Assembly: GCF_022267325.1 (NCBI RefSeq)
Contig: NZ_JAIZBG010000001.1
Location: forward strand, 1,616,001 to 1,680,000
DNA length: 64,000 bases
DNA from: Leptospira sanjuanensis
Lineage (GTDB): Bacteria; Spirochaetota; Leptospiria; Leptospirales; Leptospiraceae
Reading direction: 5' to 3'
Made by a program: the position numbers and the translations under genes. Shown piece by piece: positions 35,747-46,259 of this stretch (the stretch's first letter is position 1; every line of letters starts with the position of its first letter). The notes beneath the pieces are model-generated. The model was not told where the DNA came from, did no database searches, and saw nothing but the letters and a program-made list of their open reading frames with translations.

Positions 35747-37242
35747 AGATTTAGATTGGGAATCGTAAACGAAAACGTACTTCCCACTCCCGGCGTAGAA
35801 TCGATCCAAATTTTTCCACCGTGCAATTCTACGATTTTTTTACAATTTGCCAATCCGATTCCGTAGCCTTCGTATTCGTTTTCGAGATGAAGTCTCTGGA
35901 AGATGAAAAAAATTCTTTCGAAATGTTTGGAATCGATTCCGATTCCGTTATCCTGAACGGAAAATAACCAGAACTCTCCTTGTCGAACGCAGCGGATATC
36001 GACCCGGGCTGGAACATTCTTCCTTCTAAATTTGATCGCGTTGGAAATCAGATTCTGAAAGAGTTGACGGAACTCTACTTCATACACGTTCAACGTGGGA
36101 AGATCGTCCAGGATCGAAACGATCGCTCCCGCTTGGCCGATTAAATTTTCCAAATCCGCGGAAACCTCCGAAAGAAGGGATTGGCAATTCGTCGTAACCA
36201 GCTTTCGATCTCTTCCGATTCGTGAATACAAAAGAAGCGCTTTGACAAGAGCGCTCATGCGTTTGGTCGCCGAGTCGATCGTTTTCAGATGTTTGGTGCC
36301 TTGATCGTCGAGTTGTTTTCCGTAATCCTCTTCCAAAATTTGAATGTAGTTCGAGACGGTGCGCAAAGGTTCCTGCAAATCGTGAGAAGCGAGATAGGCG
36401 AATTGTTCCAGTTCCTTATTTTTCGCTTCTAATTCGTTCTTGCGGATGAGCGTGATCTCTTGGATCTTTCGTTCCGTGATGTCGATGATCGAAGCGAGAA
36501 CCATCGGTCCGTCGTCGGTATCGATCGGATTCAGGCCGATCTCCACTTGGATTTCGTCTCCGTCTTTTTTTAAAGCGAAAAGATCTCTTCCTGCGCCCAT
36601 GGAACGAACGGAAGGAGATGCAAAGAATTGATTTCTATGATCCGGGTGATTGGCGCGAAAACGCTCGGGCAAAAGAAGTTCTAATTTCTTTCCAATCAAT
36701 TCTTCGCGGGCGTATCCGAATAATTTTTCCGTTCGATCGTTTACCAGAGAAATGATTCCTTCATGATTCACCAAAACCATCGCGTTCGGAGCGGATTCTA
36801 CCACCAAACGAAACCGTTCGAGGGCTTTTTTCCGTTCCGTGATATCGATGATGGAAGCGAGAACCAACGTTCCGTCCGCGGTCACGACCGGATTCAAGCC
36901 GATTTCGATCGGAAATTCGGTTCCGTTTTTTGTAAGGCCGAATAAATCTCTTCCCGCGCCCATCGGCCTGACTTGCGGAGATTGAAAAAAAGAATTTCGA
37001 AAGTGAGGATGATTCTCCCGATACCGTTCCGGGATGAGCTGTTCCACCATTCGGCCGATAAGTTCGCTACGGTTGTAGCCGAATAATTTTTCGGTTTGGC
37101 CGTTGATATAGACGACCTTGCCGTCCTTATTGACGAGAAGAATCGCGTTAGGAACGGATTCCACCATCAGTTGAAATGTAAGCTCCGAAAGTTTCATGTT
37201 TGATTGATTGAACGAAAATACGACGGAGGAAAAAGATAACAT
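35743..37242 (-). CDS. Dual-PAS sensor histidine kinase
   Basis: A 499-residue cytoplasmic kinase. Two very similar PAS domains lie in tandem (about 20-140 and 145-265): both read [15 protein letters not shown], then [21 protein letters not shown] or its twin, GAGRDLF and [11 protein letters not shown], so they arose by duplication. The H box is [20 protein letters not shown] near 295; the ATPase domain has [30 protein letters not shown] and [18 protein letters not shown] precedes the ATG at 37242. The stop is shared with a single-domain regulator, its likely partner. Confidence 0.9.
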   Translation of the reverse strand: MLSFSSVVFSFNQSNMKLSELTFQLMVESVPNAILLVNKDGKVVYINGQTEKLFGYNRSELIGRMVEQLIPERYRENHPHFRNSFFQSPQVRPMGAGRDLFGLTKNGTEFPIEIGLNPVVTADGTLVLASIIDITERKKALERFRLVVESAPNAMVLVNHEGIISLVNDRTEKLFGYAREELIGKKLELLLPERFRANHPDHRNQFFASPSVRSMGAGRDLFALKKDGDEIQVEIGLNPIDTDDGPMVLASIIDITERKIQEITLIRKNELEAKNKELEQFAYLASHDLQEPLRTVSNYIQILEEDYGKQLDDQGTKHLKTIDSATKRMSALVKALLLYSRIGRDRKLVTTNCQSLLSEVSADLENLIGQAGAIVSILDDLPTLNVYEVEFRQLFQNLISNAIKFRRKNVPARVDIRCVRQGEFWLFSVQDNGIGIDSKHFERIFFIFQRLHLENEYEGYGIGLANCKKIVELHGGKIWIDSTPGVGSTFSFTIPNLNL

Positions 37243-37325
37243 AATTTCTTTCCAAAGTCAAATACTAAAATCGATCGGAGATAAATTAAGAATCTCTATA
37301 TTAGAATATTGATTTTCCCTAATGA

Positions 37326-37886
37326 TTAAAACGCTTTACCTAGAATGCTCTCGATCGGAACGGGGCCGAAGTCCCTGGAATCGGAGCAGGAATCGCGGTT
37401 ATCGCAAAGAAGAAAATAATCCCTGTCCTTCAGGATGATCGGTTCTCCGTTGTCTCTTCCGGAAAAACTTGCTGGAAACGGTCCGCGTTTGTCTTCGAAC
37501 CGTAGCGTAAAACCGTTTCCGGAACCGGAAACGGTTTCCGGGTTGTTGTTCCGAAATAAGACCTTGTTTTTCATCTGAACCGTATCGCCCGGTTTACCGG
37601 AGATTCTAGAGAAAACCACCTTTCCTTCCTGGGTTGGATGTTTGACCAAAACCAAATCCCCGAGATACAAATTGGAACGATCCACAAAACGGGAGAAATA
37701 AATTCTTTTACCGGGAGCGTAAGAGGGGAGCATTTCGTTCGTATCCAGCGTAAACGGGAAAAAAAGAAAAACTCTCAAAATCACCGCAATCGTCAAGCCG
37801 ATCAAAAGACCGATTCCCGCTTGTTTGAGGAGAGATTTGATCTTTTCCTTTTTTTCTTTTTCCTGGTTGGAGGAACTTCTACTCAT
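37326..37886 (-). CDS. Signal peptidase I homologue lacking catalytic Ser and Lys
   Basis: A 186-residue S26-family protein. A lysine-rich N-terminus leads to one membrane helix (about 22-43) and the periplasmic fold. Family boxes are present but altered. The box with the nucleophile, normally S-M-x-P, reads [10 protein letters not shown] with Glu51 where Ser should be. The box with the general base, normally K-R-x-x-G-x-P-G-D, reads [10 protein letters not shown] with Ser93 in place of Lys. The late box [14 protein letters not shown] is close to GDNRDNSxDSR. It is therefore probably not a working leader peptidase; a genuine LepB should exist elsewhere. Its role is unknown. Confidence 0.85.
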   Translation of the reverse strand: MSRSSSNQEKEKKEKIKSLLKQAGIGLLIGLTIAVILRVFLFFPFTLDTNEMLPSYAPGKRIYFSRFVDRSNLYLGDLVLVKHPTQEGKVVFSRISGKPGDTVQMKNKVLFRNNNPETVSGSGNGFTLRFEDKRGPFPASFSGRDNGEPIILKDRDYFLLCDNRDSCSDSRDFGPVPIESILGKAF

Positions 37887-37996
37887 GCGTGCATTCTTTT
37901 CCCGGGAAGATTGCGGTCAAAAGAAAATCTTTTTTTTAGACTTGTTTTGAAGACTCCGAGCGGACGATTTGGAAGTAGAGCAGAGAGGAAGAATCG

Positions 37997-38539
<543 letters not shown>

Positions 38540-38555
38540 GGTTTGAGGATAGGAA

Positions 38556-38606
38556 TTGAAAGCCGTATTTCAAGATGATATCGTGCCTCTGACGGATCAC
38601 CCATGA
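38556..38606 (+). CDS. Possible 16-residue leader peptide
   Basis: A short frame starting TTG after GAGGATAGGA encodes [16 protein letters not shown] and ends in TGA, overlapping the ATG of the type II GAPDH homologue (ATGA). The good ribosome site and exact overlap suggest translational coupling, but so short a frame can arise by chance. Confidence 0.25.
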   Translation: MKAVFQDDIVPLTDHP

Positions 38607-39673
38607 CAGCACAAACGCTACCGGGGGTTTATGTTCGAGGAACCGGAGTGATCGGTTGGCCCTTGGCTTCTCTCCTGCTGATCTTACAGGGAAAACTCGG
38701 AAAATTTCAGGTTTACGTCGAACCTTATCGACTCAAAAAATCCGAAATTCCGGCGATTCTTTCCTTGGTGGAAAAAGGGGCGATCGTAGTAGATACGGGC
38801 GACAACGGAGTTAAAGATTTTTTCCCCGAATTCTTTTCCAAAAAGAAAGCTCTGGAGAATTCTTCCGTTCTTTGCGATTGTTCCCCGCCCGGCGTCGCCG
38901 ATTCGCGCATCGATGAATACAATACATCCGAATATTCTAAAATACGAATGTTTATCGCGCAAGGGAGCGAGCACAAATTCGGACCTCAGTTCTTATATCC
39001 CGACGCGAGAACGTTTTTGGAAAAGGAACTTCCGAAATTTCTGCACGTCGCGACTTGCAACACGCATACGCTTGCCGGTTCTCTTCGATTGCTGATCGAC
39101 GAATCTCCGCGCGAGTTGGAATCTGTATTGGAAGAAGCGGACTTTCTCGTTATCCGCAGGGACGCGGATATGGCAAAAGACGATCCGCACGTGACCGGAC
39201 CGCTCCTTGTGAAACCGGAAGCGGAATGGGGGACGCATCACAGTCGATTGTTAAACGAACTCTATTCTCAGATCGGACTTAAGCTGCCTTTGACTTCTTC
39301 CTCGGTGACGATCAACTCGCCTTACATGCATTTGGTGAGGTTCCGGTTTCGATTGAAAAAAAAACTTCCGAAAGAAATCGTCCTCAAAAGACTTCGAAAC
39401 GATCCGTATCTTTCCACGACCGATTTGATTTCAACGAACTCGATCTTTTCTTCGGGGAGGGATCGCGGTCTTTACGGGAGAATTTTTTCGCACGCCGTAA
39501 TTCCTCTCGGATCTTTGGAAATCTTAGAAAAAGAGATCCGAGGTTACGCCGCCACTCCGGGAGATTCCAACGTGCATATCTCGACGATTTACGCTGTATT
39601 CCGCACGCTCGACCTTGAATTCGGACCCGAAGCGGAATCCTTTCTCCAGAGTATCGTTTTACAGGAAATTTAA
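38603..39673 (+). CDS. Archaeal-type (type II) glyceraldehyde-3-phosphate dehydrogenase homologue
   Basis: A 356-residue protein whose motifs follow the archaeal type II GAPDH family, not the bacterial one. [15 protein letters not shown] is a Rossmann-type start. [18 protein letters not shown] with [11 protein letters not shown] parallels the family's dATPGGvG/FQGGEK segment. [15 protein letters not shown] supplies the catalytic-type Cys152. [19 protein letters not shown] followed by WGTHHSRLL matches the IRRaaDP...GP and SHHGPD segments with the conserved His. The fold assignment is by eye. A standard gap gene lies 4 kb away, so this may act in the other direction, with another cofactor, or on another aldehyde phosphate. 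Confidence 0.68.
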   Translation: MTAQTLPGVYVRGTGVIGWPLASLLLILQGKLGKFQVYVEPYRLKKSEIPAILSLVEKGAIVVDTGDNGVKDFFPEFFSKKKALENSSVLCDCSPPGVADSRIDEYNTSEYSKIRMFIAQGSEHKFGPQFLYPDARTFLEKELPKFLHVATCNTHTLAGSLRLLIDESPRELESVLEEADFLVIRRDADMAKDDPHVTGPLLVKPEAEWGTHHSRLLNELYSQIGLKLPLTSSSVTINSPYMHLVRFRFRLKKKLPKEIVLKRLRNDPYLSTTDLISTNSIFSSGRDRGLYGRIFSHAVIPLGSLEILEKEIRGYAATPGDSNVHISTIYAVFRTLDLEFGPEAESFLQSIVLQEI

Positions 39674-39741
39674 AGGGCCTTCAAAAAGCCGTTCGCTTGT
39701 AAAAAGAATCCCCTGTAAAGGATTTTTTTTCTTGAGTATAT

Positions 39742-39789
<48 letters not shown>

Positions 39790-39817
39790 AATCCTTGGAT
39801 TAGGCAGGAAAACAGAA

Positions 39818-40747
39818 ATGAAAGCTAAGAGTATTTTAGAAACAATCGGTAATACGCCGCACGTTAAAATCAATCGCTTGTTCAACACTAAGAGCGAGGT
39901 CTATGCAAAATTAGAAAGATCCAATCCCGGAGGATCCATTAAGGATCGTATTGCCCTTTCGATGATCGAAGACGCCGAAAAGTCCGGCAAACTCACCAAA
40001 GACAGCATCATCGTAGAACCGACTTCCGGAAACACTGGAATCGGATTAGCGCTCGTTGCAGCCGTTAAGGGATACAAGCTTCTCTTAGTAATGCCTGAAT
40101 CAATGAGTATTGAAAGAAGAAGAATTATGGCAGCGTATGGAGCGGAATTCGAACTGACTCCGAGAGAAAAAGGAATGCCCGGTGCGATCGAAAAAGCGAA
40201 ACAGATCGTTGCAGAAAATCCGAAAGCATGGATGCCGCAACAGTTCGAAAATGACGCGAACATCAAAGTTCACGTGGAAACCACAGCGCAAGAAATCGCG
40301 AACGACTTTCCGGAAGGATTGGACTACGTGATTACCGGCGTTGGAACGGGCGGACACATCACCGGTGTTGCTCAAGTTCTGAAGAAGAAATTCCCGAATC
40401 TGAAAGTATTCGCTGTTGAACCGGAAGCTTCTCCCGTAATCTCCGGAGGAAAACCGGGACCACACCCGATTCAAGGGATCGGAGCGGGATTCATTCCTAA
40501 AAATCTTCACACGGATCTTCTCGACGGAGTAATCCAAGTCAGCAAAGACGAAGCTTTCTTATACGCTCAAAGAGCCGCTAAGGAAGAAGGCCTTTTTATC
40601 GGGGTTTCTTCCGGCGCAGCATTGGCGGCAGTCGCGAAAAAATTACCTGAGATTCCGGAAGGATCTAAAGTGTTAACTTTCTCTTACGATACGGGAGAAA
40701 GATATCTTTCCATCGAAGGTCTGTTCCCGGTTCCTGCGAACGCATAA
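39818..40747 (+). CDS. cysK: Cysteine synthase (O-acetylserine sulfhydrylase)
   Basis: A 309-residue PLP enzyme making cysteine from O-acetylserine and sulfide. The PLP lysine lies in [38 protein letters not shown] is the substrate loop, [19 protein letters not shown] binds the cofactor phosphate, and [11 protein letters not shown] and [14 protein letters not shown] are in order. AGGAAA lies before the ATG. It stands alone between an inverted-repeat promoter and a terminator, so it is a single-gene unit. Confidence 0.94.
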   Translation: MKAKSILETIGNTPHVKINRLFNTKSEVYAKLERSNPGGSIKDRIALSMIEDAEKSGKLTKDSIIVEPTSGNTGIGLALVAAVKGYKLLLVMPESMSIERRRIMAAYGAEFELTPREKGMPGAIEKAKQIVAENPKAWMPQQFENDANIKVHVETTAQEIANDFPEGLDYVITGVGTGGHITGVAQVLKKKFPNLKVFAVEPEASPVISGGKPGPHPIQGIGAGFIPKNLHTDLLDGVIQVSKDEAFLYAQRAAKEEGLFIGVSSGAALAAVAKKLPEIPEGSKVLTFSYDTGERYLSIEGLFPVPANA

Positions 40748-40840
40748 GAATCGTAGATTCGTCTTCTTTCTCGGCGGGATCGCGAGGGGAAGACGAATCA
40801 AAAATACATTCGAATTTTTTGATCTATATTTTCTCCGCTT

Positions 40841-40873
40841 AAAACCTCGGCTGATTCCGGGGTTTTTTCTTTT
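40841..40873 (+). terminator. Rho-independent terminator of cysK
   Basis: AAAACCTCGG (40841-40850) pairs with CCGGGGTTTT (40857-40866), one T-G pair, around CTGATT, and runs into a T-rich tail. It lies about 95 bp after the cysK stop. Confidence 0.7.
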
Positions 40874-40915
40874 AGAGATACGAACTGTTTCCGTCTTTGT
40901 TTATGACGTTTTTTG

Positions 40916-41473
40916 TTAATCGGGAAACCATTCCGTATAATTTAAGGCGTAGAATTCACCGTTTGGACTGCAGTGGAGTCTCCGTATGATTCGATTGTTG
41001 GGTAGATCTAGGTGGAGGATGTAACTGTAATACCCATGGAGGGTGGGAACTCCCTCGTTCATCGTTCTCACGATAGAATCCCCGACCCTCAATTCCTCCA
41101 ACAACAGAAGATAATGAAAGAGGTAACAGCGGGACACACCGTGGGCCTGCGCTAAGGCTCCGAATAACGTCCAACTTCCCGGATCGATTCGAACGTTGAT
41201 CCGTTTCATTTTTGATTTAGCCGAACTCCTCTGATACAAAGTCCGATCCGCCTTCTTTCCTAATCGACTTACGGCCGTTAAATATTTTCCGTAAGTAGAC
41301 AAAAGAATCGGAATCCGTTTTGAAAGAATTTTCAAATTCTTTTCTCCCAAACGAAGAATGGTTTCTTCCGGAATTAACAAAGTCACCGTTTCCGTTCGCC
41401 CTTTTTGCAATGTAGAGCGGATCTCTTGATCCGTATTCAGCGACAGAATGCCCATTGTCCTAAGCGGTTCCAT
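40916..41473 (-). CDS. DUF1564 family protein
   Basis: A 185-residue member of a family I know from Leptospira, DUF1564. The C-terminal signature is clear: [20 protein letters not shown], then [19 protein letters not shown]. The middle ([35 protein letters not shown]) looks like a ribbon-helix-helix-type unit, so DNA binding is plausible but unproven. ATG at 41455 ([10 protein letters not shown]) is a possible alternative start with a nearer GGA. It is divergent from the MpaB-like gene across a 235-bp region with two palindromes. Confidence 0.78.
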   Translation of the reverse strand: MEPLRTMGILSLNTDQEIRSTLQKGRTETVTLLIPEETILRLGEKNLKILSKRIPILLSTYGKYLTAVSRLGKKADRTLYQRSSAKSKMKRINVRIDPGSWTLFGALAQAHGVSRCYLFHYLLLLEELRVGDSIVRTMNEGVPTLHGYYSYILHLDLPNNRIIRRLHCSPNGEFYALNYTEWFPD

Positions 41474-41593
41474 GAGGATTAGAAAGGAGCGCTTTTTTCC
41501 TCAAAAAAATCGAAAGAAGAATCTAAACGAAACCTTCGGCAAAAGCGAAGAAGTGCCCAAAAGTATCAGATCGAATTCCCGCAACGCGGAAGC

Positions 41594-41630
41594 CATTTGT
41601 AAACAAATGTTCACTTTAATCACTCGAGTG
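41594..41630. promoter_or_regulatory. Two palindromes between divergent genes
   Basis: CATTTGT-AA-ACAAATG at 41594-41609 is a perfect 7+2+7 palindrome; CACTCGAGTG at 41621-41630 is a perfect 10-bp one. Both sit between the DUF1564 start and the MpaB-like start and are good operator candidates (inference). Confidence 0.5.
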
Positions 41631-41708
41631 TAAATCAATCCGTGAAAGTTAGATATCAAACCAAAGGCGACGGGAAAAATTCTTGCGTCGAAATTTCGAT
41701 TCTTCAAA

Positions 41709-42566
41709 TTGCGGAGAATGTGGAACAGATATGCTGTATTAAACCGAATTCAAACCTTGGACCCGACCAAGGACTATCACCGGATCTCCTTTTTATCCGG
41801 GAGTTACGACTTTCCCCGCGACATTGAAATCTCACTTGCATTAGCATTCTTTAAAACGTTTGCGATACCTTCGATCGCTCAGATACTCGATCAAACGAAA
41901 CAATTCGAAAACTTCGGACAAAAACGATACGACGATACGGCGATTTTGCTCGCGGAATTTTTGGAAAACGGAACGGATTCTCCGAACGGAAGGGAAGCGA
42001 TTCGCCGCATCAATCAAATCCACAAGGAATATTCGATTTCCAATCAGGATTTCTTATATACTCTAAGCACATTCGTATACGAGCCGGTGCGATGGAATCT
42101 TCGTTTCGGATGGAGAAGGGGAAGCCAAAAAGAAAAACTCGCGAACTATCATATGTGGAGAAACGTGGGAAAACTCATGAACATTCAAGACCTTCCGAAC
42201 GATTACGATTTTTTCGAAAGATGGAGCCGAGAATTCGAAGAGAAACATTTCAAACGAACTCCGGAAAGTGAACGGCTCGGTCGGGCGACACTTAACATTC
42301 TTGCGGGAAGAATTCCGAACATCCCTGGAATTCGTCCTTTGATCTTCCACGCTCTTTTCAGTTTGATGGAAGCGCCTCTGCGCGACGCGATGGGTTTTCC
42401 TAAACCGAATCGAATCGTAGAAATTCTTACGCTGATCGTTTTTAAGACGAGGGCGTTTTTAATCCGAACCGTAATGCCCCCAAGAACCAAACCTTATCTC
42501 GTAACAAAACGGAAAAACCCTACCTATCGAAACGGATATTTGATTGAAAACCTGGGACCGCACTAA
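41709..42566 (+). CDS. Oxygenase MpaB/DUF2236 family protein
   Basis: A ~285-residue protein of the DUF2236 (MpaB/latex-clearing-related) family, thought to be heme b oxygenases. Recognised parts are TLDPTKDYHRISFLSGSYDF with IEISLALAFFKTFAIPSIA, FGQKRYDDTAILLAEF and the family middle FVYEPVRWNLRFGWR. No substrate can be assigned. The start is uncertain: TTG at 41709 or ATG at 41718; neither has good spacing to a ribosome site. topA follows 13 bp later. Confidence 0.72.
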   Translation: MRRMWNRYAVLNRIQTLDPTKDYHRISFLSGSYDFPRDIEISLALAFFKTFAIPSIAQILDQTKQFENFGQKRYDDTAILLAEFLENGTDSPNGREAIRRINQIHKEYSISNQDFLYTLSTFVYEPVRWNLRFGWRRGSQKEKLANYHMWRNVGKLMNIQDLPNDYDFFERWSREFEEKHFKRTPESERLGRATLNILAGRIPNIPGIRPLIFHALFSLMEAPLRDAMGFPKPNRIVEILTLIVFKTRAFLIRTVMPPRTKPYLVTKRKNPTYRNGYLIENLGPH

Positions 42567-42579
42567 ACCCTAAGGTTCG

Positions 42580-44442
42580 GTGTCCTTTCTCCTTATCGTA
42601 GAATCTCCTTCCAAAGCAAAAACCATCGGCGGTTATTTAGGCAAAGAATTTAGAATTCTTGCGACTCTAGGACATGTCGCCGATCTTCCCAAGTCGGTTC
42701 TCGGACTCGATCTGAAAAATCATTTCGAACCGGAATATACGATTCTTCCCGGAAAGAAAAAAATCCTTACCGAAATCGTAAAAGCAGCCAAAGAATCTGA
42801 GAAGGTTTTTCTCGCGACCGACCCCGATCGCGAGGGAGAATTCATCAGCGCTTATATTCGAGATCGGTTGAAAAAGAAATCCAATGTCTTTCGGATTCGT
42901 TTTACGGAGATAACCCGAAACGCGATTTTGAATTCTTTGCAAAACCCGGATTCGATTCACGAATCTCTCGTGGACGCGCAAAGGACGAGACGAATCGGCG
43001 ACCGTTTGATCGGTTATTTCGTAAGCCCCGTTCTCTGGAAAGAGATCGGTCCCGGTTTGTCCGCGGGGAGGGTTCAATCGGTCGCATTGAAATGGATCTG
43101 CGACCGGGAAGAGGAGATCCGCAATTTTAAACCGGAAGTATATTATAATATTCTACTATATTGCTTCGATCGAAACGGAATCGAAGGGGTTTTTCAAAGA
43201 ATCGGCGATCGACTCTTTTCGGTAGAAGCGGCAAATCGGATTCTTGAATCGTTTCAAAAAGAAAAAAATCTCCGCATCCAAGAGAAAAAGGAAACCAAAG
43301 GTAAGAATTCTCCCCCGCCTCCGTTTCAGACGGCAAGTTTGCAACAGGAAGCGTTTCGAAGATTCCAATACTCCTCCAAAAAGACGATGAGCATCGCGCA
43401 AAAATTGTATGAAGGAATGGATCTGGGGAACGGAAAACGGGAAGGTTTGATCACGTATATGAGAACGGATTCCACCCGTTTGAATCCGGATTTCGTTGAG
43501 CAAGCGCGGGCTTGGATTGCATCTGCGTTCGGCGACGTATTTGCCGGAGGCGCCGGTACCGTCATTACTAACGTCTCTCGCAAACCCAAAAAAGCCGCAC
43601 CTACAAAACGAATACAAGACGCGCACGAAGCGATTCGCATTACGAATCCGTTCTTAACTCCCGAAAAAACCCGAACCTTTTTGAATAAGGAAGAAGCCTC
43701 TCTCTACGAACTCGTCTGGAAACGAACCCTCGCTTCCTTGATGCCGCCGGAAGAATTCTTAAAAACCGAATATACGATTGCAGCCGCGGGCGAAACGTTC
43801 TCTTTGGAAACGAAGAAAACGTTGTTTCCCGGCTTCAAAAGATTAAGCGACATGGAAACGAAGCCGATTCCGGTCTGGGATCGCGGAGAATCGGTTTCAC
43901 TTTCCAAGGCGGAAAGTGAACGAAAACAAACGGAGCCTCCTTCCCGTTATTCCGAAGGTTCGTTGGTAGCAAAGCTGGAAAAGGAAGGGATTGGACGCCC
44001 GTCCACGTATGCGACCGTTTCGGAAACTCTTCTAAAACGAAAATACGTCGATCAGGAAAAGAAATTCTTCTATCCGCTTCCTTTGGGGGAGAAGGTAAAT
44101 TTTTTTCTGCAAGCCGGGTTCGGCGATCTGTTCCGCGAAAAGTTTACCGCGGACCTCGAATCGGAACTGGATAAGATCGAACGATCCGAATCGGATTCCC
44201 TTTCCGTATTAAACCGACTTTGGGCCGATTTGCAGACATCCATTCAAAGCAGCAAATCGGCGGCTCCCGGTTTTCGCAAAGAATGGGCGCAAACCCGTCA
44301 AAAGAAGATCGAAACCGGTTGGGGCGTATGTCCCCTCTGCAAAGAAGGTTCTCTTCAAAAAAAGAAAACATCGAAAAAGAAGGAATTCTATCAGTGCAGC
44401 CGTTTTCCGGACTGTGAATATGTCAGCTACGAGCTTTCTTGA
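42580..44442 (+). CDS. topA: DNA topoisomerase I (type IA), short form
   Basis: A 620-residue type IA topoisomerase relaxing negative supercoils. The Toprim domain has [24 protein letters not shown] and [14 protein letters not shown]; the [13 protein letters not shown] segment and the active-site Tyr in [13 protein letters not shown] are intact. HEAIRITNP and [14 protein letters not shown] follow. It ends with one zinc ribbon, CPLCKEGS...CSRFPDC, where enterobacterial TopA has several. GTG start at 42580 after TAAGG. At 620 residues it is shorter than most TopA (~700-865). Confidence 0.92.
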   Translation: MSFLLIVESPSKAKTIGGYLGKEFRILATLGHVADLPKSVLGLDLKNHFEPEYTILPGKKKILTEIVKAAKESEKVFLATDPDREGEFISAYIRDRLKKKSNVFRIRFTEITRNAILNSLQNPDSIHESLVDAQRTRRIGDRLIGYFVSPVLWKEIGPGLSAGRVQSVALKWICDREEEIRNFKPEVYYNILLYCFDRNGIEGVFQRIGDRLFSVEAANRILESFQKEKNLRIQEKKETKGKNSPPPPFQTASLQQEAFRRFQYSSKKTMSIAQKLYEGMDLGNGKREGLITYMRTDSTRLNPDFVEQARAWIASAFGDVFAGGAGTVITNVSRKPKKAAPTKRIQDAHEAIRITNPFLTPEKTRTFLNKEEASLYELVWKRTLASLMPPEEFLKTEYTIAAAGETFSLETKKTLFPGFKRLSDMETKPIPVWDRGESVSLSKAESERKQTEPPSRYSEGSLVAKLEKEGIGRPSTYATVSETLLKRKYVDQEKKFFYPLPLGEKVNFFLQAGFGDLFREKFTADLESELDKIERSESDSLSVLNRLWADLQTSIQSSKSAAPGFRKEWAQTRQKKIETGWGVCPLCKEGSLQKKKTSKKKEFYQCSRFPDCEYVSYELS

Positions 44443-45109
44443 ACCGCTCTTAACGTTTGCCGTGTCGAACAAGAGCTGTAGATTTTAATTCTTTGGGTTT
44501 ATTTCCTTCTCCCTATCCTAAAAAGCAATTCATGCAATGGGAGAATTCTTTATTTTTGAAGCGGATTTTGACGGAGCTGCTTAGTTCTTAGGCGAATGGA
44601 AGCATATGAACTTGTTTCGTCTTTCCGCAAACGAAAGGCATTTCGCAAATTCTTTCTTAATTCTCAAACGATTTCTTTCTTTGTGGAACAGTCGGAACGA
44701 AACCTTTCTTTTCATTTGATTTTTCATACGGATAACTGTACAATTTTTCAATAGATCGAGTGAAAACGTTTCGAAACGATCTCGCTTTTTAAGCAACAAG
44801 TCGCGTTTCAAAGAGACGTGTTTCGACGTTTCGATCGGTTTGCCGATTTTTTAAAACGGCTGCCCGGATATGCTGAATTCCGCAGTGAAAATAGATTCAA
44901 AAATTAGAATATTCTAAAAACAATGTATTGATTTCGGTCTAAAAAATATTTTTTATCCTTTTTAGAAAAATGTATTTATTTTTTATTCGGAAGACGTCGT
45001 ATTGGTGATAGTGAAGCGAAAACAATTCCGTTTCACGCAAGGGTTCGGGCGATGAGTTTACCGGATCGAAACAAGCAAAAATAGACAAAAATAAATCGAG
45101 GTTTCAATC
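44443..45109. other. 667-bp intergenic region without recognised genes
   Basis: No convincing gene. The first half has mixed sequence with a 76-codon minus-strand frame (44581-44811) lacking protein features. The second half becomes AT-rich, includes the 14-bp palindrome at 44904-44917, and leads to the small secreted protein gene; its long leader suggests regulation there. Confidence 0.55.
44904..44917. promoter_or_regulatory. TTAGAATATTCTAA palindrome
   Basis: A perfect 14-bp palindrome in the AT-rich region about 190 bp before the small secreted protein. It resembles a Fur/PerR-type box but lacks the usual central base, so the regulator is unassigned. Confidence 0.35.
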
Positions 45110-45445
45110 ATGAACACTAACAAAATGATTTCTGTAGTTTCCCTTTTGGGCTTTCTGGCTGCAAGTTCCGTTTTCGCCGTATCGGAGGATGTTGAAGATC
45201 AGCTCCTGGAAAAAGCAATCGTAGAAAGTGCAGTTACAAAGGAACAAAAAACCGCCGTGGGTAATTATCTGAGAGCCGTAGCTCAACAGAAAGTTCATAG
45301 AGCGGAAGAGTTGAGAGAACTTGCAAACAGATCTACCGGCGGTAAATTTCTTGCGAGCAACGCTCAATCTCAAAAATACATCAAACAAGCACAGAGCTTA
45401 GAAAGAGAAAACGCAAGATACCAAGCGATTCTCCAAAGCTTTTAA
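45110..45445 (+). CDS. Small secreted helical protein of unknown function
   Basis: A 111-residue protein with a clear signal peptide (ISVVSLLGFLAASSVFA, cleavage near residue 23). The mature part is mostly helical and charged, from VEDQLLEKAIVESAV through NYLRAVAQQKVHRAEELREL to YIKQAQSLERENARYQAI. GAGG precedes the ATG. A long AT-rich upstream region and a very strong terminator suggest a well-expressed single gene. I do not recognise a family. Confidence 0.75.
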   Translation: MNTNKMISVVSLLGFLAASSVFAVSEDVEDQLLEKAIVESAVTKEQKTAVGNYLRAVAQQKVHRAEELRELANRSTGGKFLASNAQSQKYIKQAQSLERENARYQAILQSF

Positions 45446-45474
45446 TTTCAAGTTCGACCTTTCATGACTTGCGA

Positions 45475-45505
45475 AAAGGCGTCCCGAGGACGCCTTTTTT
45501 GTTTT
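45475..45505 (+). terminator. Strong rho-independent terminator
   Basis: AAAGGCGTCC (45475-45484) and GGACGCCTTT (45488-45497) pair perfectly around CGA, followed by TTTGTTTTT. It lies 29 bp after the small secreted protein stop. Confidence 0.9.
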
Positions 45506-45664
45506 TAAGACCACCTTCGGGCCTTCGAATTCGATAAGTCTGATCAAAACCTGATTTTTAGCATAGAACAGGAGCATCGCAAGACTAAAAACGGTCCCAG
45601 GTTCGATTTTGATTTTTTCTTTATCGAAGCGGCGCCGCACGGTTTCGGCTTATTTAGAGTCCGT

Positions 45665-46075
45665 TCAATATTTTCTTTCTAAAAGAGCCTTCAGTTCGTT
45701 CAGGTCTTTTTTCACCCAAGCCGCATCTTCCTCGAATTTTTCCTGCGTCATGTTCGGCGTTTTAAACAATGTGAATAGGATTTCGGATCCTTCTCCGTTG
45801 GGAAGAATTCTAAGCGGGTTTGCGATCCGATCGGTTTCGTTCAAGATTACGGTGTGATCCAAGATTCCGTAAGGATTCTTGGGTGTAAAGATGGCTTTTA
45901 AAGTTCCTTGCGGGGCTTCGATGATCCATTCTTCATTCGGACCGGGTCGGATGGATTTGCAAAGTCCGGATGCCCACTCGGGAAAATTTTTAGGTTCGGA
46001 TAAGAATTCATACGCGGTTTTCCAAGACACTCCGACGGAAATGCTGACATGTTTTGTTTCGAAGGTCGTTTTCAT
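45665..46075 (-). CDS. SRPBCC (START-like) domain protein
   Basis: A 136-residue single-domain protein of the SRPBCC superfamily, which forms a hydrophobic ligand pocket. HVSISVGVSWKTAYEFLSEP and NFPEWASGL are the family's first strand and helix; WIIEAPQGTLKAIFTPKN follows, and a long C-terminal helix (EDAAWVKKDLNELKALLE) ends it. The ligand is unknown. It is downstream of the ABC ATPase on the same strand, 184 bp away. Confidence 0.75.
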   Translation of the reverse strand: MKTTFETKHVSISVGVSWKTAYEFLSEPKNFPEWASGLCKSIRPGPNEEWIIEAPQGTLKAIFTPKNPYGILDHTVILNETDRIANPLRILPNGEGSEILFTLFKTPNMTQEKFEEDAAWVKKDLNELKALLERKY

Positions 46076-46259
46076 TGATTCTCCCGAAGTTACGTTCTAT
46101 GATAAACGATTCGTCCGTAATTCCTATGATTAAAAATAAAACGGTTTTGATTCCATCGGGAAAAGTCGTTCGAAAATGGATCCGCAAAAGGCCGGTTCGA
46201 AGACGAATTTCGGATCGAACAATGAACGAATCTGAATCGTTTCAGCTCGCGCTTGATAT

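Noticed and set aside
40756..40799. Perfect 11-bp hairpin GATTCGTCTTC/GAAGACGAATC after cysK
   Set aside because: It has a 22-nt loop and no T-run on either strand, so it was not called a terminator; the one at 40841-40873 fits better.
44581..44811. 76-codon minus-strand frame after topA
   Set aside because: Lys/Arg/Phe-rich composition typical of non-coding AT-rich DNA; no ribosome site.
44904..44917. Assignment of TTAGAATATTCTAA as a PerR/Fur box
   Set aside because: The known boxes have a 7-1-7 arrangement, and this palindrome is 7-7 without the central base.
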